Source: Eubacteriaceae bacterium
GTDB lineage: Bacteria > Bacillota > Clostridia > Peptostreptococcales > Anaerovoracaceae
Assembly (NCBI GenBank): GCA_902362805.1
Contig: CABIXY010000010.1
Location: 7,175-71,174 of the forward strand
Direction: 5' to 3'
Length of the DNA stretch: 64,000 nt
Made by a program: the position numbers and the translations under genes. The notes beneath the pieces are model-generated. The model saw only the letters and a list, made by a program, of their open reading frames with translations, had not been told where the DNA came from and searched no databases. Positions 1 through 8,849 of this stretch are shown piece by piece. Every line of letters starts with the position of its first letter. The first letter of the stretch is position 1.

Positions 1-448
1 GCTTTTCCAGCGATACTTTGCCCGATGAATCTCCCGATTCATACAGAGACATGGGGCGCATGCGCAACTTTGCTATTCGTCCAGCACCACTGTGCAGAAT
101 CCCCTTATGATTTGGCGTTGCCGATTCAGTCAGAATAAACTGTCCTTTTTCACCGGTTTGATCAACCTTATGCCGCACAGCGTCCCAAATTGGCGGTACT
201 TCCTGCCATTCGTCAATAAGCCTGGGGATTTCACCCTCTAACACCAATTCTGGTGACAATTCTGCCAATTTTCGATTTTGAAAGCTTCCAGCTGGATCAC
301 CAATTAAAATTTCACTATTACTATGATAAAAGGACGTCCATGTCTTGCCACACCATTTGGGTCCTTCTATACAGACAGCACCAAAAACCTCTAAGTATTC
401 ATCAATTTTATCTTCTATAATGCGGGGCATGTAATTTTTATTCTTCAT
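1..448 (-). CDS. AAA (AAA_14/DUF4143-type) ATPase, 5' part only
   Basis: Reading the minus strand from 448 gives an open frame that runs off the left edge. It begins MKNKNYMPRIIEDKI and has a P-loop GPKWCGKT at about residues 28-35, then a Walker-B-like LIDEWQEVP near residue 80. This matches the N-terminus of the bacterial AAA_14/DUF4143 ATPases, a widespread accessory family of poorly defined role. An ATG at 454 is also in frame, but GAGGTG at 455-460 spaces better to 448. The C-terminal DUF4143 half lies outside the window. A decayed relative of the C-terminal half sits at 7846-8680. Intactness beyond the edge is unknown. Confidence 0.75.
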   Translation of the reverse strand, partial: MKNKNYMPRIIEDKIDEYLEVFGAVCIEGPKWCGKTWTSFYHSNSEILIGDPAGSFQNRKLAELSPELVLEGEIPRLIDEWQEVPPIWDAVRHKVDQTGEKGQFILTESATPNHKGILHSGAGRIAKLRMRPMSLYESGDSSGKVSLEK

Positions 449-536
449 TTTCATCACCTCTGCCCCTATTATATGCTAATCCGATAGTTTTTCGATTTTC
501 ATCCCGATAAATTTTCTATACCCAATCCGATACAGT

Positions 537-1682
537 TTACCTCTGACTGTTGATCTGCAGCATCTTATCCTTCAATTCTGCCTCCAGCCTGGTAATCTCA
601 ACCTCAGCCTCCTGACGTTTGCGGCGGCCTTCTTCCTGTATGTTCATGACTTCGTCCAAGGTGGAAATCAAGGACTGGTTGGTCGCTTTCAGGGTTTCGA
701 TATCGACGATGCCCCGTTCAGACTCTTTGGCAGTTTCAATCGTTGCCATCTTCAAGGTGTCTGCATTCTTTTTAAGCAGCTCGTTGGTCATATCCGTAAC
801 CTCTCTCTGCGCCTTTGCTGCCTGGGTCGAATGGGCAACACCCAGAGCTAGAACCATCTGGCTTTTCCACAGAGGAATCGTGTTCACCAGGGTAGACTGA
901 ATCTTTTCCGTCATCACGGTATCATTGCCCTGCACCAGCCTGATCTGCGGTGCCGTCTGAATGGAAATCATCCTTGTAAGTTCCAGGTCATGAATCTTTT
1001 TCTCAAAACGCTGGCACATAGAATCCAGGTCTCTCGCTGCCTGGGCGTCTTCTGCCAAGCCAGACTGCTGCGCTTTTGCCAGCATCACCTGAAGCTGTCC
1101 CTCTCTGACTTCTTTCAGCTTTTTCTTGCCAGCGATGATGTACATGGTCAATTCCTTAAAATAAGTCCGATTTAAGTCGTACATCTTATCCAGCAAAGCG
1201 ATATCTTTCATCAACTGCACCTGATGGTTCTCTAGCACCTGGCAAATCTGATTGATATTGGCCTCCGTCTTCGCATATTTAATTTTCATATTCTGAATCT
1301 TGTTACTCTGTTTCTTGAAAAAGCCGAGGAAGCCTTTTTCCTCTTCTTCGTCAAAATTTTTCAGCTCAGAAACCACGCCGCTGAGCAGGTTGCCCACTTC
1401 GCCCAAATCCTTAGTTCTCACGTTTTCGAGAGCCGACTCAGAAAAATCCGCCATCTTTTTCTGCGTACCAATGCCGTACTGCAGAATCATAGACGAATCA
1501 GTAAGGTCGATCTGCTGGGCAAATTGATCTGCCATGCGCCGTTCCTCATCAGATAAAACACTTTCGTCCATTTCCGGCTCCTCCTGTGCTGCCGGAAACT
1601 GCACTTCAGGAACCACAGTTTCTTGAAACGGGTCCAATGTCAGTGATGGTTTCTCCTGCATATCTTTAAAATCCTCTGTCAT
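537..1682 (-). CDS. TelA/YaaN family toxic anion resistance protein
   Basis: 381 residues, predicted soluble, acidic N-terminus followed by long charged helices (roughly residues 120-381) typical of the TelA (PF05816) family, which has been tied to tellurite and other envelope or oxidative stress phenotypes; the biochemical role is not settled. Recognisable family signatures are the DLGEVGNLLSGV segment, the FLGFFKK stretch and the PLWKSQMVLALG motif near residue 275. Its start codon overlaps the stop of the upstream xpaC-like gene by 4 bp (ATGA), so the two are translationally coupled; XpaC-TelA pairs are common in Firmicutes. Nothing odd in length. Confidence 0.9.
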   Translation of the reverse strand: MTEDFKDMQEKPSLTLDPFQETVVPEVQFPAAQEEPEMDESVLSDEERRMADQFAQQIDLTDSSMILQYGIGTQKKMADFSESALENVRTKDLGEVGNLLSGVVSELKNFDEEEEKGFLGFFKKQSNKIQNMKIKYAKTEANINQICQVLENHQVQLMKDIALLDKMYDLNRTYFKELTMYIIAGKKKLKEVREGQLQVMLAKAQQSGLAEDAQAARDLDSMCQRFEKKIHDLELTRMISIQTAPQIRLVQGNDTVMTEKIQSTLVNTIPLWKSQMVLALGVAHSTQAAKAQREVTDMTNELLKKNADTLKMATIETAKESERGIVDIETLKATNQSLISTLDEVMNIQEEGRRKRQEAEVEITRLEAELKDKMLQINSQR

Positions 1683-2908
1683 CGTCTTCCTCCTGTTTTA
1701 AAATCCTTTTCGGTTAGTCCTTCCTGCGCCAGCATGGTCTTCAGCACGGAAACATCTGAAGATACGTCCCACGCTGTATCCTGGAACATATCGTCCAGCA
1801 AAACCTCAAAAGCCCCGTTCAGGGTATCCAAGGTCTCCTCAATTTCTCGCTTTGAGGAGATGATGTTTTCACCCTGCACAGGCTGTGCGTCTAAATCCTT
1901 GTACGCCTCCAGCAGCTTTACGGCTGTCGGAAGATAGTATTCCATCAATCTCCGGATATCACTCACAGTATCTGGCTCTTCTTCCACGCGGGCAAAAATT
2001 CTTCTCGTCAAAGTCTCCATGCGGAAGATCTTTGCTGACACATCTTCACCCGGTATAGCGTCGTTGCAAGCGCGTATCTTTGTGATAAATTCATTTCCTT
2101 TTTCGATAATAGAAAGCACCTGTGGGTCCATAGATTGTTTTCTGCCTCGCTCCGCTTCTGCTGCCGCCGCAGCCCTTTCGGATTCCGCCTTCAACTGTTC
2201 CTCCCGCTGTCTCATCAACCGGCAGTATTCCCTATATGCTGCGTCGGTCGTCATAAGGCAGGTGTTTTTGTCATCCAGATGGCCCTGCAGAAACCACATG
2301 TTCTTCAGCATCCAGTGCAAATCTTTCACCACATACTTGTCCGGCTTCATAATGCGTTTAGCCAGGTCTTTTACATTGCAGTACTGCTCGCCTTTGATCG
2401 TATTCAAGTATAGTTGAAACCTCTTGATTCTCCCCAGACGGCGCGTACCGATTACAGCCATAGCTGCAAATGGCACAATCAGCGCCCCCAATGTGCTGAG
2501 CGCTACATGAAGCAGACTGCCGCCGACCATGGATGAAGATACAGCAGCTGCCAGAAATGCCAGCGCTGTAATCGCGCCCATGCTATATCCGACCGCCGTC
2601 AAAGCGATGGCAAATGCTTTCTTCCCCGCAATTCCCGTATATAGCGCTGTATTTGCCGGAGTTACAGTCTTGCTCCTATCATAATTTGTTTCCTGTTTTC
2701 TATGTTCATAGGTCTTGCGCTTGGATGACGCACCTGTTCCCAGGTCGATATCCGGCGGCGTCGTGCTCTCCATAGCCCCGCCGAAAGCGCTGTTAATGGT
2801 GTTGCGTATGGTCTGGTTGAGGCTGCCGAAATCTTTCGTATCTACAGCGTCCTGGACACTTCGCTTGATATTCTCTCCTAAATTCTCTAAATCCCAATTG
2901 TATCTCAT
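1679..2908 (-). CDS. XpaC-like 5-bromo-4-chloroindolyl phosphate hydrolysis family protein
   Basis: Starting at the ATG at 2908 (preceded by AGGAGA) gives about 409 residues; a longer frame to 3016 exists but lacks a ribosome site. After a hydrophilic N-terminus, two hydrophobic helices at about residues 95-160 (alanine/glycine rich, ending IGTRRLGRIKRF) anchor it in the membrane. The long cytoplasmic C-terminus contains an alanine/glutamate-rich coiled coil around residues 240-260. This order is that of the XpaC family (PF10112), named for indolyl phosphate hydrolysis in Bacillus; true function unknown. It directly precedes and overlaps telA, so the pair probably acts together at the membrane. 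Confidence 0.85.
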   Translation of the reverse strand: MRYNWDLENLGENIKRSVQDAVDTKDFGSLNQTIRNTINSAFGGAMESTTPPDIDLGTGASSKRKTYEHRKQETNYDRSKTVTPANTALYTGIAGKKAFAIALTAVGYSMGAITALAFLAAAVSSSMVGGSLLHVALSTLGALIVPFAAMAVIGTRRLGRIKRFQLYLNTIKGEQYCNVKDLAKRIMKPDKYVVKDLHWMLKNMWFLQGHLDDKNTCLMTTDAAYREYCRLMRQREEQLKAESERAAAAAEAERGRKQSMDPQVLSIIEKGNEFITKIRACNDAIPGEDVSAKIFRMETLTRRIFARVEEEPDTVSDIRRLMEYYLPTAVKLLEAYKDLDAQPVQGENIISSKREIEETLDTLNGAFEVLLDDMFQDTAWDVSSDVSVLKTMLAQEGLTEKDFKTGGRR

Positions 2909-3270
2909 ATTTATTCCTTCTCCTAATAGAGTTGTGTAACGACTGACATTCCTTTGTTCATTATAATCTATCGAAAAGGTCACTTCAAGGTATTTCGCAA
3001 AATTTAGCGCGGTCATCGCAAGATGACAGATCCGCCTCCCGTTACCTCCTGCATATGGAAGTAAATAATCGAAAAATCATCAGCAGCCTCTTGCGGCCGC
3101 CAATGATTTTTTATCCATTTATTTTGTATTTTATGTATAGCTTCTCTGGCGGCAGTTGCCCATCAGCCAGGTTTTGCTTTAAAATCAGAATTTGCAATGA
3201 TAGGTCTTTGTTTCTTTTAAGTCGTGCCTGTGATACAGCATGTTACAGCCGAGCACTTTACCAAAGAGAC

Positions 3271-3936
3271 TCAGCAAATCTTATTGCCGTTAGCTGTCAT
3301 TTTGAACTTCAATCCCAACAGTTCCGCAGCACGTTTGCACATCAGCATCCGCTGGAGAAAAATCTCAAAATAGTCAATCATGGAGCAGATCGACTCATCT
3401 AGCTCAATTTCCAGAGTGATGACCTTCTTTTCCACATTGATCTGCAGATCAGAAGCAAGCGCCGCATAGTTCACCCTGTCGTGTTTGTCAAAGTTTGCCT
3501 TCACCCTGTTGCGGACTCTGTTTCTGCGCACATCAGTTTTGTCAGCAAGAATCAACGCTGCCGATACCGGATCCACAGCTGTGCCGGTGCTTTCGTCGTG
3601 GTTTCCGATGGCACTGATGATGACCGCAATATCCTTTGGCGGAACCTGCCACTCTCTCAGCATCTGGAAAGCCATCAAAGCCCCTGTGTGGGCGTGATCT
3701 GACCGATTAATACTGTTACCCATATCGTGCAGATAACCTGCTATCTTTGCCAATTCAACTAGATGTTGGTCATGGCCCAGTTTCTTGAGAATCATTCCGG
3801 CAATTTCCGCCACCTTGGCCGCATGCTTTTTCGAATGCTCCGTATATCCCAACACGCCAAGCACTTCATTTCCCTGTTCAATATAAGCGTTTACTTCATC
3901 CAAACACTTCACTTCTTTGTACGTAATTTCTTTCAT
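3271..3936 (-). CDS. HD-domain phosphohydrolase
   Basis: 221 residues. The HD metal-site pattern is visible: H at about 34-38 (TEHSKKHAAKV), then YLHDMGNSI near residue 70, H in DHAHTGA near 81, and a later NHDEST near 113, followed by ILADKTD. These proteins are metal-dependent phosphohydrolases; the substrate of this one cannot be deduced. The C-terminal about 70 residues form an additional alpha/beta region (KVITLEIELDES) seen in stand-alone clostridial HD proteins. It is monocistronic by spacing: 254 bp to the upstream gene start on one side and a terminator hairpin at 4051-4102 on the other. Confidence 0.85.
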   Translation of the reverse strand: MKEITYKEVKCLDEVNAYIEQGNEVLGVLGYTEHSKKHAAKVAEIAGMILKKLGHDQHLVELAKIAGYLHDMGNSINRSDHAHTGALMAFQMLREWQVPPKDIAVIISAIGNHDESTGTAVDPVSAALILADKTDVRRNRVRNRVKANFDKHDRVNYAALASDLQINVEKKVITLEIELDESICSMIDYFEIFLQRMLMCKRAAELLGLKFKMTANGNKIC

Positions 3937-4050
3937 TCTACCTCCAGTCTTTTACTTTCCTTTCTATTATATTAGCAAAAAGTCTCCGCTCTCATCTATC
4001 ATGGAATTGCTAAATCTTTGTAAGAATTAGGTAAAGACTGTCAAATTAAT

Positions 4051-4102
4051 AAAAGACTGGTACACCAACCGATAAATCAATGGTCAGTGCACTAGTCTTT
4101 TT
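4051..4102 (-). terminator. Terminator-like hairpin after the ABC-F gene
   Basis: AAAAGACT (4051-4058) pairs with AGTCTTTT (4094-4101) just downstream of the ABC-F stop on the minus strand, giving a hairpin that ends in a T run. Moderate: the loop is long. Confidence 0.45.
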
Positions 4103-4112
4103 ACTTTCATTC

Positions 4113-5699
4113 TTAATTCTCTTCTATATATTCATCATATGTTCCCAGTCTGTCCACCATGGTTCCGTCCGTCTTGAACTCGATGATCCTATTGGCGATG
4201 GTCTGGATGAACTCGTGGTCGTGAGACGCAAAGAGCACGTTCCCCTTAAAGTTCGCAAGTCCTTCGTTGACTGCTGTGATGGACTCCAGATCCAGATGGT
4301 TGGTCGGCTGATCCAGCACAAGCACGTTGGAGCCGTAGAGCATCATGCGGGACAGCATACAGCGGACCTTTTCCCCTCCTGACAGCACCTGCACTTCCTT
4401 GTACACGTCGTCGCCGGAAAAGAGCATCCTGCCCAGGAAACTTCTCATAAAGGACTCCGTGGTCTCTGAAGTATACTGGCTGAGCCAGTCCACCAGATTC
4501 AAGGTGCAGCCGTTGAAATACTCCGAGTTGTCCATCGGGAAGTAAGAGGAAGTGATGGTCACGCCCCACTTGTAACTGCCCTCGTCGGCTTCCATCTCAC
4601 CCATGATGATTTTAAACAGGGTGGTATTTGCAATTTCATTTTCGCCGACAAAAGCGATCTTGTCACCTTTGTTCACACGGAAAGAAACGTTGTCCAGCAC
4701 TTTGACGCCGTCGATGGTCTTTGAAATTCCCTCGACAATCAAAATATCCTTACCAGCTTCGCGATCCATAGTAAAGCCGACAAAAGGATAACGCCTGGAA
4801 GAGGACGGCATCTCCTCTACCGTCAGCTTATCCAGCAGCTTACGACGGCTGGTAGCCTGCTTCGACTTGGATTTATTGGCAGAGAACCGCTGGATAAAAG
4901 CCTGCAGTTCCTTAATTTTATCTTCATTCTTTTTATTCTGATCTTTAACCATCTTTTGAATCATCTGGCTGGACTCATACCAGAACTCGTAGTTGCCGAC
5001 GTACATTTTGATCTTGCCGTAGTCCACGTCCACGATGTTGGTGCAGACCGTATTGAGGAAATGTCTGTCGTGGGAAACCACGATGACCGTGCCTTCGTAC
5101 TCCATCAAAAAATCTTCCAGCCAATTGACGGCTTTGATGTCCAAATGGTTGGTCGGCTCGTCCAGAAGGATGATGCCCGGATTGCCGAAGAGGGCCTGTG
5201 CCAGCAGCACTTTGACCTTCTCTTTACCGCTCAGACTGCCCATCTGATTATAGAGGATGTCCCCTGAAAGCCCCAGCCCCTGAATCAGGCGGCTGACATC
5301 GGATTCCGCCTCCCAGCCGTCCATTTCGGCGAATTCCGCTTCCAGTTCCGCCGCTTTGATGCCATCCTCGTCGCTGAAATCTTCTTTCATATAGATGGCG
5401 TCCTTCTCCTTCATCACGTCGTAAAGACGCTGGTTGCCCATGATGACGGTATCGAGAACAGTATATTCGTCATATTCAAAATGGTCCTGCTTGAGGACGG
5501 ACATTCTGATACCCGGCTTGATGGACACGTTCCCGGTGGTCGGCTCCAGTTCCCCTGAGAGAATGCGCAGAAAGGTGGACTTACCTGCTCCGTTGGCGCC
5601 GATAATGCCGTAGCAGTTGCCCGGCGTAAACTTCAAATCTACATCTTTAAAAAGTGTCTGCCCGCTGAAATTCAGGCTCACGTTCACTACATCTATCAC
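4113..5699 (-). CDS. ABC-F family ATP-binding protein (YkpA/YbiT-like)
   Basis: 528 residues with two fused ABC ATPase domains and no membrane segment, the layout of ABC-F proteins that act at the ribosome. Domain 1: Walker A GANGAGKST near residue 34-42, signature SLSGKEKVK, Walker B LLDEPTNHLD near 181. A charged linker at about 250-300 follows. Domain 2: the P-loop reads GENEIANTT near 353, signature LSGGEKVR near 441, Walker B LDQPTNHLD near 466. Thus the second P-loop has Asn where Lys is expected and the second Walker B has Gln after Asp instead of Glu, so site 2 may bind but not hydrolyse ATP normally. Last gene of the run pgeF, glycosylase, aroK, ABC-F; 15 bp after aroK. Confidence 0.92.
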   Translation of the reverse strand: MIDVVNVSLNFSGQTLFKDVDLKFTPGNCYGIIGANGAGKSTFLRILSGELEPTTGNVSIKPGIRMSVLKQDHFEYDEYTVLDTVIMGNQRLYDVMKEKDAIYMKEDFSDEDGIKAAELEAEFAEMDGWEAESDVSRLIQGLGLSGDILYNQMGSLSGKEKVKVLLAQALFGNPGIILLDEPTNHLDIKAVNWLEDFLMEYEGTVIVVSHDRHFLNTVCTNIVDVDYGKIKMYVGNYEFWYESSQMIQKMVKDQNKKNEDKIKELQAFIQRFSANKSKSKQATSRRKLLDKLTVEEMPSSSRRYPFVGFTMDREAGKDILIVEGISKTIDGVKVLDNVSFRVNKGDKIAFVGENEIANTTLFKIIMGEMEADEGSYKWGVTITSSYFPMDNSEYFNGCTLNLVDWLSQYTSETTESFMRSFLGRMLFSGDDVYKEVQVLSGGEKVRCMLSRMMLYGSNVLVLDQPTNHLDLESITAVNEGLANFKGNVLFASHDHEFIQTIANRIIEFKTDGTMVDRLGTYDEYIEEN

Positions 5700-5714
5700 T
5701 AATTTCTTACTCCT

Positions 5715-6206
5715 TTATATTAATTCAACAATTTTCTCTACAACTTCTTCCACACTGAGGCCGTCTGCCTCTACCACCATATCCGCGTGCTTTTGATAAA
5801 GCGGAATCCGCTGCTCATAAAGGTCTGCGATGGTCTGGCCTTTTTCCAGGGTTACACCTCTGGATTTGATGTTATTCAGCCTCTCTAAGATTGTATCCAG
5901 GGTGACCTTGATGTAAACCACGACGCCCTTTTCCTTGAACTTGTCCATGGCCCGATCAAAATAGATGGCGCTGCCTCCTGTAGCCACCACGTAATTCTCT
6001 CCGTCAAAATCCAGAAGAACTCGTTCCTCCACATGATGGAAATAATCATTGCCTTCTTGATCGATGATCTCCTGCAGCGTTCTGCTCTCCGCCTGCTGGA
6101 TGAGGATGTCCGTATCCACAAATCCTTTGTTCATAGTCTTTGCCAGCACCACTCCTACGGTGCTTTTGCCGCAGGCCGGCATTCCAACTAAAATGACATT
6201 TTTCAT
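5715..6206 (-). CDS. aroK: Shikimate kinase
   Basis: 163 residues, the normal size for shikimate kinase, which phosphorylates shikimate to shikimate-3-phosphate in aromatic amino acid biosynthesis. The P-loop GMPACGKST is at residues 8-16. DTD follows at about residues 32-34 (magnesium and shikimate site). GGSA, corresponding to the GGG substrate loop, lies near 77. The lid arginine appears as KSRGVTLE and the late adenine-site arginine as YEQRIPLY. No other shikimate-pathway gene is in the window, so it is separated from the rest of the pathway. It lies 75 bp after the glycosylase gene and 15 bp before the ABC-F gene. Confidence 0.9.
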   Translation of the reverse strand: MKNVILVGMPACGKSTVGVVLAKTMNKGFVDTDILIQQAESRTLQEIIDQEGNDYFHHVEERVLLDFDGENYVVATGGSAIYFDRAMDKFKEKGVVVYIKVTLDTILERLNNIKSRGVTLEKGQTIADLYEQRIPLYQKHADMVVEADGLSVEEVVEKIVELI

Positions 6207-6281
6207 CTATTCGTACCTCTTACTTTTTTAGTCACATCCTCTATTCTAACATATCCGCGCCGCGATAGCAAAATATAATCT

Positions 6282-6881
6282 TCATTTTTCATCGTTGCAC
6301 GCATAATAATACAGCGATGCGACTGAAGCGAAGGGTGAGTATTTCTTCCGCAGCCGCTCAAATCTCTGCTTACTCAGCGTCTTATAGCCGTGGGCTTTTT
6401 TGATGCCATTCTGCAGTGCCACATCGTCAAAGCTGAAAATATTCAGCCGGCCCAGGGTGAATTCGGCAATCATCTCAGCCGTCCAGCGCCCCACGCCTTT
6501 GATCTGCATCAGATATTTGACCACTTCGTCATCATCCATATCCACTAACAAAATAAAATCGTACTTTCCGTCCTCCACGTCCTGCGCCAACCCTCTGATG
6601 TATTCCGCCTTTCGTTGGGACATGCCGCAGCTTTTGATTTCTTCAACGCTTTTCTGCAAAATCAGCTCCGGTGTGTAATCGCCCACCAGCTGCCGCAGCC
6701 TGCCGTCGATAACGTCAGCCACTTTGTTAGAGAGCATCTGCCCTACGATACTGCTGATTAAAGACGCAAATACATCCTTTCTTTCACCGCCGCCCAAATG
6801 ACCAAAGTGTGCAACCAGCTCTTTCATGACTGGATCTTTTGCAGAGATATAATCCATTTCCGGTTTTGCATATTCTATCAT
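6282..6881 (-). CDS. HhH-GPD DNA glycosylase, AlkA/3-methyladenine type
   Basis: About 199 residues from the ATG at 6881, which has AAAGGTG at good spacing; an alternative TTG at 6911 has poor context. The fold is all helical with a helix-hairpin-helix element (QIKGVGRWTAEM, about residue 130) followed by FSFDDVALQ, whose second Asp is the catalytic acid position of the HhH-GPD superfamily. This points to base-excision repair of alkylated purines. It is shorter than E. coli AlkA because the N-terminal beta domain is missing, as in many bacterial MagIII/AlkA-like proteins. Placed between pgeF and aroK in a minus-strand run. Confidence 0.88.
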   Translation of the reverse strand: MIEYAKPEMDYISAKDPVMKELVAHFGHLGGGERKDVFASLISSIVGQMLSNKVADVIDGRLRQLVGDYTPELILQKSVEEIKSCGMSQRKAEYIRGLAQDVEDGKYDFILLVDMDDDEVVKYLMQIKGVGRWTAEMIAEFTLGRLNIFSFDDVALQNGIKKAHGYKTLSKQRFERLRKKYSPFASVASLYYYACNDEK

Positions 6882-6924
6882 CTTTCGCACCTTTCCCTCG
6901 AATAGAAACAACCTCTGTTGGCGT

Positions 6925-7752
6925 CTACACCAGCATCATTGCAGCGACCATGAGTCCCCGCCTGCCCTGATGCCCGCGATGGGAGAAAAACATCTCCTTA
7001 TTGCATTTGGTGCAAAGTTCCATATCCGACAGATTTCCTTCCGCAAGACCTGCAGCCAGCAAATCATGGTGTATTATCCCCTTCAGGTCAATATGGAACT
7101 TGCAGCCGCGACGGTCAGCAAATTGCCGATAGGCCTCATCTGCGTCAAAGAAAGCCTGCGCCACATCCTCATCCACTTCAAAGCAGTCCTGGCAAAGGGA
7201 CGGTCCGATACCAGTTATGATATCAGATAGCTGGCACCCATATTCGGTCTTCATCTTTGAGACCATAGCCGTGCCGATGCCTGCCAAGGTTCCCCTCCAG
7301 CCCGAATGAGCCAGTCCGATAACTTGTCTAACCGGATCAAAGAAAAAGATGGCGTTGCAGTCCGCATGCCCCGTGATGATGGTCAAATTGCGTTCGTCAG
7401 TCACCAAGCCGTCGATATCCCTGTAATCCCTTTCCCGGACTACGCCTTTGCCCAGGTCTGCCGCTGTCACCACTTTGATATTGGTGGTGTGGGTCTGCGC
7501 TGACGTCACCATTTGATCTGTGTCTGCACCCAGCACCTGTCCGAGAAGTTCAAAGTTCTGCAAGATGTTTTCGTCCGTATCCAGATGCCGTTCGCCGAAA
7601 TTCCAAGTGGCACAAGGCCCCTGGCTCACACCCCCGTGACGTGTAGTGAACAAGTGACGCAGTTCCTCGTAATCGTCCAGCTGCGGAAAGGTCAGATATT
7701 GCCTCTCACCCTCCCTGTGCAGCCGGTAGCTTTCTGTCTTTTCTCTTATCAT
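6925..7752 (-). CDS. pgeF: Peptidoglycan editing factor PgeF (YfiH/laccase-domain family)
   Basis: 275 residues of the single-domain YfiH family (PF02578). Metal and active-site motifs are all present: QTHTT near residue 106, HADCN near 153, HSGWRGT near 173 and GPSLCQDCFEV near 210. In E. coli this protein removes incorrectly incorporated residues from peptidoglycan precursors, and homologues show purine nucleoside activity in vitro. N-terminal RHGGVS and WNFGE segments also match. It is the first gene of the run that continues with the HhH-GPD glycosylase (44 bp gap). Confidence 0.92.
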   Translation of the reverse strand: MIREKTESYRLHREGERQYLTFPQLDDYEELRHLFTTRHGGVSQGPCATWNFGERHLDTDENILQNFELLGQVLGADTDQMVTSAQTHTTNIKVVTAADLGKGVVRERDYRDIDGLVTDERNLTIITGHADCNAIFFFDPVRQVIGLAHSGWRGTLAGIGTAMVSKMKTEYGCQLSDIITGIGPSLCQDCFEVDEDVAQAFFDADEAYRQFADRRGCKFHIDLKGIIHHDLLAAGLAEGNLSDMELCTKCNKEMFFSHRGHQGRRGLMVAAMMLV

Positions 7753-7845
7753 CCCTAACCTCCCCTGATTGCTATGATGATCATATCATAGCACGATTTA
7801 GCTTGTGTGTGCAACCTAAAACAGCGGCACTAAAAAAGTGTCTAT

Positions 7846-8680
7846 TTGTGTAGTTTTCCCTGGTATAAATCTCTTGATTTATGCTTTGATTGCAGTAAGA
7901 GGCAAGAATATAGGAGTGCCATCAAATATCTTGTCGCTGACGGTCGTTACGACTATTTCGAAACTGGTTCCCTCATCTCAATACGAGAGAACGTAAAAGA
8001 CATCCTCATTCCATCAGAAGAAGACCATATCAATATGCATCCCTTTGACTTTGGGGAATTTCTTTGGGCTGCAGGCAATGATCCCATGATGGACTTTATT
8101 AGAGATTGCTACAAAAGAAAGAAGGCGCTCGGTTTGATGAGTATAAAGATGCCATGTTTTGGCGGTCTGACGCAATGATTGTAAATAATTGTTATAACTC
8201 TACCGAGCCAAACACTGGTCTCAGCTTAAACCTGGATCGAACCCTTTTAAAATACTATCTGGGAGATACTGATCTGTTAATCAGCCCCACCTTTAATGAA
8301 TCGGCACAGGCAGTTCTGAAATTTACAAAAAGCTTCTGTTTGATAATTTAGAAGTTAACATAGGTATGATTGTTGAAAACATTGTGGCGCAAATGTTGGC
8401 AGCAAATGACCATAAGCTCTATTTTTACTCCAACCCCTCCTGCGATGATGCTTCCTCCCACATGGAGGTTGACTTCCTTATCGCAAAGAGCAGAATCAGC
8501 AATCGGCACAATATCCCTCCCATAGAGATGAAGTCCGGCAAAAAATACGCCTTGACCTCGCTTAGAAAATTTAAGAACAAATATGCGCAGCAGCTTTATA
8601 TTCTTTATGTCCTTTATACAGGTGACCTAAAAGAAGACAGTATAATCTATCTTCCCCTATATATGACGCCGCTGCTTTGA
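7846..8680 (+). pseudogene. Decayed AAA_14/DUF4143 ATPase
   Basis: Three reading frames in succession carry consecutive pieces of one DUF4143-type ATPase. Frame one (to about 8120) has YDYFETGSLISIRENV and HPFDFGEFLWAAGND. The next frame (about 8120-8310) has DEYKDAMFWRSDAM, NNCYNSTEPNTGL and YYLGDTDLLIS. The last (about 8311-8680) has LLFDNLEV, IVENIVAQML and the nuclease-like tail MEVDFLIAK, IEMKSGK. The N-terminal P-loop region is missing and the FIRDCYKRK segment jumps straight to the later part, so some tens of residues between them are lost relative to the family. Two frameshifts plus deletions mean it cannot be functional. It is probably a remnant of the same family as 1-448. Confidence 0.85.
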
Positions 8681-8737
8681 CTACCATCTCTTCCCAAAAA
8701 TATTACGTGGAATTCGTGTGAATATCTCCTGCCAGCA

Positions 8738-8778
8738 CCCACAGGACTACTCCGTTCTTGCAGGCGCAGTCCTGTGGG
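8738..8778. terminator. Strong inverted repeat, terminator-like
   Basis: CCCACAGGACT (8738-8748) and AGTCCTGTGGG (8768-8778) are perfect 11-bp arms around a 19-base loop. It lies between the decayed ATPase (plus strand) and the end of the SMC-like ATPase (minus strand), so it could stop transcription from either side; the T run is weak. Confidence 0.45.
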
Positions 8779-8849
8779 CTGTATATATAAATTACAATCA
8801 ACGATACGCGCATCTAACCATCGATTTCTTTGAACGCTAAAGCCAATTA

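Noticed and set aside
3055..3402. Plus-strand frame of 115 residues between XpaC-like and HD genes
   Set aside because: Mostly antisense to the HD gene, no ribosome site and composition not protein-like.
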